DNA from: Xylogone sp. PMI_703
Taxonomy: Eukaryota; Ascomycota; Leotiomycetes
Direction of reading: 5' to 3'
Assembly (NCBI GenBank): GCA_021399445.1
Contig: JAJTUQ010000010.1
Location: 434,001-498,000, forward strand
DNA length: 64,000 nt
Shown: positions 23,339 through 34,331 of the stretch, piece after piece
Position numbering within the stretch: the stretch's first letter is position 1
Layout: every line of letters starts with the position of its first letter
The notes under the pieces: generated by a model
What the model saw: only the letters and a program-made list of their open reading frames with translations
What the model was told of the DNA's origin: nothing
Databases searched by the model: none
Translations under genes and position numbers: made by a program

Positions 23339-24598
23339 ATGCAGACGCATTTCTTAGCAGGCAAAACGATAGTTGTGGCGGGAGCAGGGGCGGCGGGATT
23401 GTCATTCGTACTCGCCCTCCGGAAGCTCTGGCCCGACGACCTAGAACCGCCGAAAGTTACCATTTACGAACGGGAGGCCAAAGACCTACCTGCTGGGCGG
23501 GAGGGTTACAGTCTGTCTTTAGCTGGTTCCGACGAAACGGGAGGTCTCTATGCCGCGCGGGACCTCGGAATTCTAGATGAAATACTCAAGCACGCTACTC
23601 CCGGCCTAGGGAACCAATTCACATTCAAGGTGTGGAATAACTCTTTCAAAGAGCTCCTAAGTCACACATTTAAACCTGGACCTGGTCTTTCTGTTGCGGG
23701 AATTCGCATTACACGCAAGAATCTTCGACAGGTGCTAATCGACGCCGTTGGGCCAGACCAGATTCGTTGGGGTGTTGCATGTGTAGCAGCAGAGAAGCTT
23801 CCCAGTGGCCGGATGAAGGTCAAGCTCTCTAGTGATAATCTACCATCGGGGCAGTCGACATCTAAGTGCGATTTGCTGATTGCTGCAGATAGGTCATCTA
23901 GCAAGATCAGAGCAGCCATCAGGCCAAAGGATACACTGCAGTATGCAGGAGTCATGCAGAAGGGGAGCTTAGTTATCTTTCCTGATGGCATACCGCATCC
24001 CGTTGACAAAAATTGGGGCATGCTGCTTTCATCTGGCAAAGGGGTGAGCTGCTTCCTTTCACCTTACGATGAGACGAGCCTGGCTTGGGGTATAAGCTAC
24101 CGCTCGACGACCATTGAGCCCCCTTTGAACGGCAGTGACAATATTAAAGAGGCCCGGTCAGTGCTAGATGATTGTAGAGAACTTGGGAAGGAGTTTGCCG
24201 AGCCATTCCAAACCATCGTCAATGCCACGAACCCGAAGGATGTTTCCAGGCTAGTTGCAAAAGACAAGCAGCCTTTTAATCATGATCTTGCTAGTGGCCC
24301 AGTGGTATTCATTGGAGACAGCAATCACGCCGTTAGTCCCTTCGCCGGGTACGGAGCTAGCCTTGCACTTAAGGATGGATGGGACCTGTCGTCACAGCTG
24401 TGTAAGGCAAAATCCTTAGACGAAGCAGTCAAGGCATACGATGTTATCAGCGTACCGAGAGCGATAAAGGTGCTCAAGGAATCCCACAAAAGGATTGATA
24501 TAGGTCATGCTACTGGTTTGAATTATCTGCTCTCGAGAACCATGCTCAGTATTGGAGGATTCATTCTAGGTGTTAAGGAAGGAGGTAGTGATTCATAG
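23339..24598 (+). CDS. FAD-dependent monooxygenase (aromatic hydroxylase family)
   Basis: An intronless gene of 419 residues. It is a class A flavoprotein monooxygenase, expected to hydroxylate an aromatic or enolic substrate using NAD(P)H and O2. The Rossmann motif GAGAAGLS lies at residues ~14-21, followed by the acidic end of strand 2 (TIYEREAKD). ADRSSSKIR corresponds to the DG-type motif near the middle, although the glycine of the usual GADG is absent. VVFIGDSNHAVSPFAGYGASLALKD is the second FAD-binding GD motif. No signal peptide or membrane anchor is evident; the C-terminus is hydrophobic near residues 395-412 and could associate with a membrane. The nearest pathway neighbours are the catalase-like protein and the Zn2Cys6 regulator. 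The substrate is unknown. Confidence 0.9.
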   Translation: MQTHFLAGKTIVVAGAGAAGLSFVLALRKLWPDDLEPPKVTIYEREAKDLPAGREGYSLSLAGSDETGGLYAARDLGILDEILKHATPGLGNQFTFKVWNNSFKELLSHTFKPGPGLSVAGIRITRKNLRQVLIDAVGPDQIRWGVACVAAEKLPSGRMKVKLSSDNLPSGQSTSKCDLLIAADRSSSKIRAAIRPKDTLQYAGVMQKGSLVIFPDGIPHPVDKNWGMLLSSGKGVSCFLSPYDETSLAWGISYRSTTIEPPLNGSDNIKEARSVLDDCRELGKEFAEPFQTIVNATNPKDVSRLVAKDKQPFNHDLASGPVVFIGDSNHAVSPFAGYGASLALKDGWDLSSQLCKAKSLDEAVKAYDVISVPRAIKVLKESHKRIDIGHATGLNYLLSRTMLSIGGFILGVKEGGSDS

Positions 24599-26951
24599 CT
24601 GCAACCGGGCCCTTGGGGTTGAATATTGTATCTCTTTATCAGCATGCTGCTCCTTGATGCGCTTCTAATTGGGGTTTGTTTGTGGGAAATATTTGGTAGC
24701 ATATCTTCTATTGAAACATCTTAGAACCAAGAAGAATTAAAGGCATAGGATGTGCATATACTGATGTAAACATGTCCATTTTGTGCTCAATAAAAGGTTT
24801 TTTTTTTTTGGTATTGAAAAGCCTGGGTTACTTTTGTACAATCCACAGTGGATAGATTTGATGTTCGTAAAGTTCCCATATATATGACCATACTTGCTAT
24901 GTATACAGCGAGTGTTCTGCCAGTCCTTATTAGAATTATGGGGGAGTAAATATTGTTAGTGACTCATTGCTACGGGCTATCATTTATTTAAAAGATGTCC
25001 AACATTTCCAGAACTACTCAGCAAGCCAGCAAAGTCACAGTCTACCTCAAAAATCAAAATTAGAACCGCATACTTCCGTTCTGATTAAGTATCAGTTAAC
25101 GTAGTAAGGACAATATTTGCTGTGTATTGATTTTCTTGATAATTAGTGAGAGCGCAAAAATGCGTGCCCGGACAATATAAGGTGTCCGGAGTCCGAAGAG
25201 GTGCGTACATAGCAAGAGCTAGGTACTTCTATAGCGTAATAGTTGAAACGATGGATCAATTCACCAGATTTATCGATCTAGTTACTAAATGTACAAGGCC
25301 GGATGAGATGAAACATGGGTAGCTGTGTGGTACCTATAGTAGAAGAGACAGACTTAGGTGACTCACGTGTACATATCAGAATGTGGACTAAAGGAGTAGC
25401 ACAATGCCGCAAGCCAGTGAGAGTGAAGTAAGGTCATGGTTTATATATTATCAAGGGCTTTTCTTCGACGGAGCGCAAAGTCATCAGACTTTGTATTTCT
25501 AAAGTAGAGTGTGAAAGTGCATAATTTATTAACTTGTGCTCAATATCAAAGGTGCTGAACGAGCTTTTGGAACGGATAGTTGAGCTTTACTCTATTACAA
25601 ATATACATCTAATTATGCATCTTATGTTTCATGGGTATAAGATAAACTCACCAACGGCTTAGGTGATAGTGACAAGGAGAAGTATCGTTGAATGGAGACC
25701 CTTGAGGACAGTGAGATGAAGATGTCAAGTCATCTTTCGAGAGTCGAGGGAGATTGAAGCTACGAGGGATCGGACTTCTAAAGTGAGAAGGCAAAGTAAC
25801 TGTCCACCAATCATGTGTACTATCAAATTCAAATGTAGAAAGACCAACTCCAATGAGTTACCAAACGAGGTCAAGTCAATCGTGCGGTGCTTTCGGAACG
25901 TTCAAGTACAAGCACTCCTAACGATATCTCCATTGAATTGCAAGGTGCGATACTCGAGTTTATAGACGCTAGCGTGTACCCACGATCCAGGTGGAAACAG
26001 GACTCGAACCAGCATAACTATGTGTAGATATCAACCCTAGTAACCAAAGTGATAGAAGCTCTAACTCAGACGCCAGGAGCTGTTTGACATACGGCTGCAC
26101 TATTACGATCACAATATATCTCACCGTATTCTTACCATGCGACGTAACTATTGAGGCACTAATAGATAGATTTGCTATATGCGATTCTTACTTGGTTAAG
26201 CTAAGATTTGAGGCTAGCTGGTCTATAAATTCCTCTCAAAAACGGTAACATACGCTTACGCTCCAACTTCATCCCGTCGCTCAAAGTCGTAAGCTTGATT
26301 GCTCTTGTTGCAAAAGCAAATTTATACTACCATCTAATAAACGTCACGACATGTTTACCATTGTGTTTGTGGATCTCTCTACTAGCCGACTCTCCCGTGG
26401 ATTGCATATGCCTGAGGGTAAGCTGCTCGTTGATTGGCTGTACCGGAACTACAAGTAAGGCACCAGTTCTTGGCGGCCGTAGGATTTCGTGTACCTGTTC
26501 ATGCCTCATTATAAAGCAGTTCTGTGATTGAACGATCCGGGTGCAAACTACGGGCTGCCCAATCTGCATGCTCTGAGCGGCGTGATTGTGGGCCCGCCAG
26601 CTGCGCATGATGGGCGACGACACGAACACTGGTGATAGCGAGTGGAGGTGAAGCACAGTGTTCGAGGGTTGAGACCACGCATCCAAGTTCAGGAATGCTC
26701 TGTCGAACTTGCTTCAGGCCAAACCACGCCTAAGGAAGTTCAGTATGGCAAGGACTGGTAAGGGATGGTCACTCGATTCTTCTGCTTTATATAAACCCTC
26801 CAAACCTTTCCTTTACTACTTGCTCATTACCCCCGTCTCATCCGCGACAGTCTCGTGGGTAATCTAACAAGTCCAGACATTTACAAGAGCCTCTATCTCC
26901 TCGAAATTGGCAACTTAAGCTATACTTTTCATCCAATTTCAGTCAAGCCTC
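24599..26951. other. Gene-poor region, no supported gene
   Basis: About 2.35 kb. It has a 10-T run at about 24799-24808 and many stops in all frames. A tRNA T-arm-like string (minus-strand reading GGTTCGAGTCC, near 26003-26013) occurs without a matching acceptor stem. Short frames at 25783-25965 and 26295-26686 show no family features. A TATA box (TATATAAA near 26789) about 160 bp before the next ATG marks the promoter of the Ytp1-like gene. Confidence 0.4.
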
Positions 26952-28816
26952 ATGAATAGACGGAATGCAACCGCCTTCTTCACCACCGTCGTCCTGCTAC
27001 AGCTCATGACAGTGGCTGCTGCCCACGGCAAAGATGAGAGCGGAGACAACACCACAGCGGCGATGAGCAATTCCTCAGATGAGCCTCATCCTCCACCAGA
27101 AAGCTATATGCGTCACCCTGAGCATGTCACGCTCATCCTGGCGCACATCGCACTGATGACCGCCGGATGGGTGTTTTGCCTGCCTGTTGGTAAGCCTGCA
27201 ACCCATCTGGGAGTCCCACAAATGTTTCCAAGGCTAATTAAGCTGCCATATCAGCTGTTGTCTTCAGCGTAGCCCGCTCGCGCCTCACTGCGGCAGCACA
27301 AATAGTGTTCCTTTCGATAAATGTGCTTGGGGTGCTGACAGGTATCATCTACAACCGATTGACTCCTAGTTTATACGAGCATGGGAATCATGGTACGGCT
27401 GGATATACCATAACCCTGCTTGTATTTGCTTGGGTGCTTCTCGGTCTCGTTGATACTTATACCAACCGTAATTTGGACAAGCGACGCCGCGCCGGGACTG
27501 ACTCTTCATTGCAGCATGAAGCATCAGGCTGGCGATCGGAGAATTCGATGGCGAATATCACCGCAGAATACAGCGAAGAGTACAACGAAAACGACTCTGG
27601 TGACGACGAGAAGCATGGGTTCTTACGCGGCACAGTCGTGGACCGCTTCCTCAAGGGCAACTTTGCACGATTCAGACGTACCGTTCGCGCAATCCGCCTC
27701 TTCCATCTGGTGCTCGAACGTGCCGTACTGGTCCTTGGATTCCTAGGTATCACTACCGGCATCGTTATCTACACCGGCATATTTGTAAGTTAAGACCTTA
27801 ACCCACGGAGGGCTTCGTGTTTATAGCTAACGATAGTGCCAGCGCGGCCGCAACATATTCAACGGCTTAGCACATTTCATCAAGGGCGGCATCTTCTTCT
27901 GGTATGGCTTCTTGACGTTTGCGAGGTGGATGGGCTGCTTCGCCGATATGGGATGGGCGTGGAACCTCAAGCCCTCGCGCAGTCTGGTTGGCAAAGTCGC
28001 ATCCATGCCATCAGCTGAGTTTGTTGAGTCGGCTGTGATTTGCTTCTATGGTGTGTCAAACGTCTTCCTGGAGCGGCTTGCAAACACAGACGGCAAATGG
28101 GCCGCGATTGATTTGGAACATGTATCGATTACGCTCCTGTTTTTCGGCGGTGGATTGGTGAGTCTGCTCTGCTTTGCCCGCTTGCTTAAAAAAAATACTT
28201 TCGAGGTTCAACCCACATATAAATTGGATGCTAGCTGATACCAGTGCGCTTTCTGCAGTTAGGTATGATTATCGAGTCTACCTATGTCCGTGATCTGCTC
28301 AGGTCAAATCTTACAATCATCAGGGCCGACTCTGCCTTGCCTGGTGAGAGCGCTTCTTTCTCGCAACCCAAGCAATACCCCTTCTCGATGAATCCCATGC
28401 CAGCGCTCATTATATTCCTCCTCGGGCGGATGATGAGTTCGCACCACCAAGCTAGCATGTTGAGCTCTATGATTCACACACAATGGGGAAACCTGTTCTC
28501 CGGTTTCGCGCTGGCGCGTATGGCTACATATTTTCTTCTGTACGTCCAACCACCGGTAGGCCATCTCCCACAGCGTCCGCCCACGGAGGTACTAAGCAGC
28601 TTTTGCCTCGTCGGGGGTGGTATGCTATTTATGATGAGCAATAGGGATACCGTGACTGGGCTTGAGTGGAATGAGCTAGATGCCATGTTCACCTTCAACG
28701 TTGCTATGGGCCTGACAGCCTTTTTGATGGCTTGGAGCACTGTGGTTATGGCACTGAAGGGTTGGGCACAGCTGAGAGTGGCGAAAGAACGGGAAAACCA
28801 AATTGCTGCTATATAG
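26952..28816 (+). CDS. Ytp1-like multi-pass membrane protein (DUF2427 / Ytp1 domains)
   Basis: Four exons, 26952-27189, 27255-27784, 27843-28157 and 28259-28816, encode about 546 residues. For exon 3, an upstream acceptor at 27836 would add two residues. The N-terminus is a signal peptide (hydrophobic VVLLQLMTVAAAHG). Then come an acidic luminal stretch, a DUF2427-type helix block (HPEHVTLILAHIALMTAGW), a charged cytosolic loop of about 90 residues, and the Ytp1 C-terminal region with NGLAHFIKGGIFFWYG, FSMNPMPALIIFLLG and SSHHQASM. Around ten membrane segments are visible. Histidines in the helices suggest relation to cytochrome b561-like proteins, but yeast Ytp1 itself has no settled function. 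Neighbours give no clue to its role. Confidence 0.88.
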
Positions 28817-29651
28817 CCAGAATCTGGGAAAGCACATTAAGTTAAAGCTCTTTTCTTTCGCTGCGATGTGACTACTACAAAAGCAATGCCGAGTTGTCGT
28901 CCTGCAGCCGCTGTAAATAGACATTATAGAATTATAGTAATCTAGTTTATAGGCCATCACCGGTGCGGTCGATATTACCATGCGTAACATACTAGCCCCA
29001 AAGTATCGGAGGCCATCGTATCTGTCCTGTTCTCCACAGGACCAGATTTCTCATATCTAACCTGTTCTTTCCAGTGCGTATCAGTCAGATCCAGACGTTT
29101 GACTCTTTACGTACAAAGCACGTGCGGTACACGTAATGTAGAGGGAGGCAAATCTGCACTGTACGTAAAGGCGTAAGCACTTATAGGAATAGCCTCTAAC
29201 AACACCTTATACTAACCGTAAAATCAGTTATATATCAATGATTCATACTACTCTTTCATACCCGTTCAACATGTGCAAATCTTAATATTCAATAGCTTTT
29301 TCTTTCGTGCCCTACATTGTACTTTCCTACTATAAATATAGCTATGGATATATCGTAGGATATATAATTCAATTTATCTTTTACATTTTATAGTTGAGTT
29401 CTTATAACGATAGGGTACAGTATATCGGAACCTACAGGTACCGACGCCTCGGATAGACGGCCTCGTAAGTGTATGCAGGAACAGCCTCGCTCCACGCGTC
29501 GCTCTCCACTACCTGCTTGCCATATTCATGTTCGTTTCAATTTCTTTCTACAGTTTCTTCCTTCACTCATAACCTCTCTATTCTTCCCATCCGATTTGCG
29601 CCAATCATTGAACTCGTCAACATCAAATCACATGCAGCACCTAGCAACATC
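28817..29651. other. Intergenic region, AT-rich, no supported gene
   Basis: About 835 bp. The 8-bp palindrome CACCGGTG lies at 28958-28965. A CT-rich stretch at 29490-29600 ahead of the next ATG looks like a fungal 5' leader and promoter. Frames here are short and unremarkable. Confidence 0.35.
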
Positions 29652-31372
29652 ATGGCAGATCCTCCTGCGATGAAAAAAATACGAGCACGCGGGCCAAGAG
29701 TGCGGACTGGGTGTATCACCTGCAAGTATGTCTTTTATACTTGTGTCAAGCATTGAGGAAATTGACTGGGACTCAAAGAATACGACATCTTAAGTGCGAT
29801 GAAGAGAAACCATTTTGTCGACAGTGCATCTCCGGTCGTGTCAAGTGCGATGGCTACAAGCCTCAACAACCAGTCAAACCTCGGAAGACTGCAGCGATGA
29901 GCACTTCAGTCGGCGCTGTAGCGCCGCTAGCAGCCCAGAAGAGGCTGTTACCGAATACTGGTTGTTACGAGCTCAAGCTGTACCAGCGCTACGTAGCCCC
30001 GAAGCTCTCCAGTTCCTCCGACGCTAGGTTTTGGGCCATTCTTATTCCGCAGATGTCACAGACAGAACCTGCAATACGACACGCGGTGGCTGCGATCTGT
30101 GCTGTGCACAAAGATATTCAGTCTATTCACAGCTACCCTCAATTGAGCGTCTTCCGGCCCAACCATCTGGCCATAAAAGAGGCCAGCTGGGCCATGCAAA
30201 GCCTCTCGCAGAAGATAAACTCGGATCCCAGCTCATGCCTCGTTCCCCTAGTCGCCTGTCTGCTCTTTACGTGCTTAGAGCTTCTCTGTGGCAACCTCGA
30301 AACTGCGGTCCTCCACGTGGCGTATGGCTTAAGAATCTTCAACGATCTCCGTGCTGCCGAGCGTGCTGGAAGGTCACATCAACAGGTTGGAGACATGGAC
30401 ACGATTGAGAAGGAGGTTGCACCGATATTCCAGCATCTGAGTCTGCTTTGCCTACTATTCGGCCAGACGCATGCATTCGATACTCCCAGCCATGCTGCAA
30501 CAGCAGATTTCACTACGTTCACATCGTTGGAAAGCGCGCGATTTAACCTGTTCGAGCTGTTCCGTCAAGTCTTCCGCTTCATCAAAGTTGCCAGTAGCAA
30601 GGCTGACAAGGGGACCGTTGACGTGGCAGATCTCATTGAAAAGGTTAAATATGAGCGGCGGCTGCAGCACTGGTACAGCTGTATGGAGCAGTACGTAGAA
30701 ACTGCAGCGAAGTTAGGCCGCCATGTCAACGAGAACACGGTGAATATCTTGCGCCTGCACCACCACACCATACTCGTTTGGCTCTCAGTGTGCCTCTCCG
30801 TAGATGGAGCTGACCTCGATCTTCACACATCTAACTTTGAAGAAATTGTTCGCCTCTGCGAGAGCCTCGCGAGAGATTTACCACCAAAGCGCAACTCACC
30901 CGGTGCAGCAACCACCTTGACGCCTCAAACACCAGGATATAACAAATTCTCCTTTGGCATGGGTATGATACCATCACTCTACTGGGTTGCAAGGGAGTGT
31001 CGCGATGCCACAATCCGCGAAAGAGCGCTGGACCTGCTCCTAAAAGCGCCACCCCGCGAAAGCTTATGGGATGCACACGTTTTTTCCAAGCTTGCCCAGC
31101 GTGCCAGGGCCATAGAGGAATCTCAGAAGTACAGCCAGAAAACGACCTTTCCTGGAGACTACTTGCGAGGGGATCTGTCATTGGTATCAGGTCATAAAAT
31201 TCGCTCCGAGCTACCTGTACACTGCTTCAGACTTGGTCGGACTTATAGGATCTACCACAGCTTCGTTTCGAACAACTTGTCTTCCGATCAAAGACCAGAA
31301 GTCACTTTTCGTGCAAGGCCATGGGAACCACTCGGTGCATGGCACATAGGGGATGATTTTGTCTATCGATGA
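29652..31372 (+). CDS. Zn2Cys6 transcription factor with DUF3468-like C-terminal region
   Basis: Two exons, 29652-29725 and 29779-31372, give 555 residues. The intron interrupts the zinc cluster after residue 25, a placement common in this fungal family. Cysteines at 21, 24, 31, 38, 41 and 48 form CX2CX6CX6CX2CX6C. The rest contains LKLYQRYVAPKLS, a stretch of helices with a Cys/Leu-rich core (residues ~160-200), and ends with an aromatic-rich tail, in keeping with the large family of Zn2Cys6 proteins carrying a DUF3468-type domain. It lies 1 kb upstream of the ThDP decarboxylase on the same strand and may regulate it or the neighbouring monooxygenase; that is positional inference. Confidence 0.88.
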
Positions 31373-32402
31373 TAGTGTCAGAGGCTTGCGTAATCGATAG
31401 TAGACTTGCAAGGGCGCGTATGGCTATATAAGGTATGGTTCTTAGTGTATATTGGGAGGCTCAGCGATCAATCTGTATTGTACTTGAAGATATAACTGTG
31501 GCGAATACGGTTGTACGGCCCTACCTGGTCTTCTTTCGCTCTATGCTACAAACCCTTCTGATAGACAGTAACACGCTCATAGTTATCTACAGCTAAGCTT
31601 GAGAAATGTGGAGCTTCCGGCTCGATGCTCCCCTCGCTATGTCGTACTACGATCATATACGTTGAAGGCTCTATCAAAAGTGCCTCGAATCGCGGTCGAT
31701 CGTATCAGTATGGCGTATGGATAGTAATTACATTCGACTAATAGAACTTTAGATTTACAACACACATAGCTATACACGAGTTATGCTAATTTTACGAAAG
31801 AATTATACACGTGAATTGTTATTTGAGTCGAGTTGGTAATCAATTCGACAGGTCGAATATTTTCAATCTGGAATTATTATTTATAGCCAGCATCTTATTC
31901 CTAATAGCCGCTCCACTAATAACGAGGCACACCCCCAATGGATACACTTATTCACGCTGTACATTGCCCACGAGGATAGATGTATGTGTTGGCAGCCGCT
32001 ACGAGCCAATCAGATAGGAGTGACGAGCAGTGGACGAAGTTGTTCCTTTAACACTACTCCACGGGACCGTAGCTAACCATAATAAGCTCTCTCGGCCCAA
32101 TGACCATAGGGCTTTGCGGTACTTTTGGACTACAGAATAGAAATACGGGAAAACCTATGTTGTAGTTTTAAGAGAAGTATCCACAACTTCAAAGTCCGTC
32201 GGCTAACTTGCCACTCTGCTAGCTCCTCTTACAACTAAACCGTCGTCAGCCGCTGATACTCTCCAATAAGAACGAAGCGGAGCCAGCTACCCAAAAGAGC
32301 AAATCTATTATATAATTATATCAAACGACTTGTAAACTGACACTTCATCTACCAATACCAACTTCCGTGCAATCTTTCAGTAGTAGCAAATAGTCCACTG
32401 CC
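31373..32402. promoter_or_regulatory. Promoter region of the ThDP decarboxylase
   Basis: About 1.03 kb without a supported gene. The TATA-like string TATTATATAATTATA at about 32307-32320 lies some 85 bp upstream of the ATG at 32403, followed by a C/A-rich leader. The left part is AT-rich and featureless. Confidence 0.4.
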
Positions 32403-34142
32403 ATGGCCCAAGATCTAGATTCCAAAAAGACGCTCAAGGTAGCTGAATACCTCTTCACTCGACTCCACCAGTTAGGCATTCGCTCGCTTTTTGGCGTACC
32501 TGGAGACTACAACCTTCGACTGCTGGATTATGTCGTCCCTTCAGGCCTGCACTGGGTGGGCAACTGCAACGAATTAAACGCAGCGTATTCGGCTGATGGA
32601 TATGCTCGAGTCCAAAGACTCGGTGCGCTGGTAACCACTTTTGGTGTTGGAGAGCTCTCTGCTCTCAACGGCATTGCGGGGGCATATGCTGAAAAGGCGC
32701 CTGTCATCCATATCGTGGGCACACCTTCGCGGGAGATTCAAGACACGAGGAGATTCATGCATCATGCGTTCGATGATGGAGATTATCGTCGCTTTGCTGC
32801 AATGTCTACTCATATCACAGTAGCCCAAGCAAACCTTGTGGATCCCCGTACTATACCAGAGCAGATAGACTGGATATTACAACAAGCCTTATTGCACAGT
32901 CGCCCGGTGTACCTTGCGGTTCCTGACGACATAGTAGATGTTCAGGTCTCAGCATCAAATTTAGAGTCTAATATCTCGATCCCTTCTTTCCCAGCGTCCT
33001 CTCAAGATTCCCAGATCTTGTCACAAGTCCTACATCGCATCTATTCAGCAAAGCAACCGCTACTCTTCGTTGACGGAGAAACCAGGGCCCTTGGCGTCAT
33101 AGACGAAGTTAATACCCTCGTCGAAAAGACTAGTTGGCCCACATGGACGTCGGTCTTCGGAAAGGGTTTGATAAATGAGCAATTACCAAACGTCTACGGG
33201 TTTTATGGCGGAGCTTTCGGTGATAAAGAATCAAAATCGTATTTTGAATCAGCAGACCTGATCATCAGTATCGGGCCTCACTACAGCGATACCAATTCCC
33301 TGTCTTTTAGTGCAATTCCAAATCCATCCAAAACTGTCACCATATCAAGCAACTTGATCCGGATTGGAGATGCCACTTACCGAGATACTTCAAAAGGCTT
33401 CCTCTCACAGCTACTTCAAAATCTTGACTATGCCCGTGTTCCAAAGATTACTGGGCCAGAAAAGCCGGCGATCAACCAATCTCAAGAAGCCAAAACCAAC
33501 CCAGATAAACTCATCACACAAGATGGCTTTTACCGCACTGTCAACCCTCTCTTCCGCGAAGGCGATATAATCCTCACCGAAACTGGTACAGCGGCACATG
33601 GAGGCCGAGGATTCTCTCTCCCGCCAAATACTCGCTTCTTCACTGCCGTGACCTGGCTCTCGATTGGGTACATGCTTCCCGCAACATTAGGAGCAGCCCT
33701 GGCTCAACGAGAGAAAGCCGGGGCGAAAAGCCGCGCTATCTTATTCATCGGAGATGGAAGTTTGCAGATGACGGTGCAGGAAATCAGTACCATGATCAAA
33801 GAAGACCTCAATATTATAATCTTTATTATTAACAACGAGGGGTATACTATTGAAAGGGTGATCCATGGTAGAAAGCAGGTGTATAATGATGTTGCGGCCT
33901 GGAATCATACTCATGCGCTCAGACTGTTCGGGGCGGATGAAGAGCATGCGCAGAAGAATATGTTTACAGCTAGGACTTGGGCTGAGTTGCAAAATGTGAT
34001 TGATAGTAAACCGATTCAGGAGGGGAATGGAGTTAGGATTGTTGAAGTATTCATGGGTCGTGAAGATGCTCAGGGCGTATTGTTATGGCTGCTGAAGAAT
34101 CAAATTGCGGGTGAAGAAAAGGAGGGAGTGAAGGCTACTTGA
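32403..34142 (+). CDS. ThDP-dependent 2-oxo-acid decarboxylase (pyruvate decarboxylase family)
   Basis: An intronless gene of 579 residues. It decarboxylates a 2-oxo acid to an aldehyde using thiamine diphosphate and Mg2+. The N-terminal Pyr domain has FGVPGDYNLRLLD and the catalytic Glu57 in NCNELNAAYSADGYAR. The paired active-site histidines are at 120-121 (FMHHAFDDGDYRRF; the usual sequence has T/L-G-N-G after HH, so this segment is divergent). The C-terminal PP domain has the ThDP/Mg motif GDGSLQMTVQE ending in NNEGYTIE. Divergence around the HH loop suggests it may act on a bulkier acid than pyruvate, such as phenylpyruvate or indolepyruvate; this is inference. It has no PTS1, so cytosolic. 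It is convergent with the monooxygenase at 34332. Confidence 0.93.
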   Translation: MAQDLDSKKTLKVAEYLFTRLHQLGIRSLFGVPGDYNLRLLDYVVPSGLHWVGNCNELNAAYSADGYARVQRLGALVTTFGVGELSALNGIAGAYAEKAPVIHIVGTPSREIQDTRRFMHHAFDDGDYRRFAAMSTHITVAQANLVDPRTIPEQIDWILQQALLHSRPVYLAVPDDIVDVQVSASNLESNISIPSFPASSQDSQILSQVLHRIYSAKQPLLFVDGETRALGVIDEVNTLVEKTSWPTWTSVFGKGLINEQLPNVYGFYGGAFGDKESKSYFESADLIISIGPHYSDTNSLSFSAIPNPSKTVTISSNLIRIGDATYRDTSKGFLSQLLQNLDYARVPKITGPEKPAINQSQEAKTNPDKLITQDGFYRTVNPLFREGDIILTETGTAAHGGRGFSLPPNTRFFTAVTWLSIGYMLPATLGAALAQREKAGAKSRAILFIGDGSLQMTVQEISTMIKEDLNIIIFIINNEGYTIERVIHGRKQVYNDVAAWNHTHALRLFGADEEHAQKNMFTARTWAELQNVIDSKPIQEGNGVRIVEVFMGREDAQGVLLWLLKNQIAGEEKEGVKAT

Positions 34143-34331
34143 AAAGCTGTAGACGTTTTCACTATATTCATTAGACGATGATATAGGTCTAGAAGGAGCT
34201 TTATACTCATCTATCTAGAATAAGAAAAGAAATTCATGTCTAGTAACAGTCTTCCAAGGTCAAACCGCTGATCATTACGCCGTTATAAGAAAACGATATC
34301 CGTTCAGTAGACCAACCCCTCTCTCAAGCTC

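Noticed and set aside
25981..26075. tRNA-like T-arm (GGTTCGAGTCC on the minus strand) with a D-loop-like GAGTTAGAGC upstream
   Set aside because: The T-stem has a mismatch, the 3' acceptor sequence TTCCACC has no matching 5' strand, and no clean cloverleaf can be drawn. At most a tRNA-derived relic.
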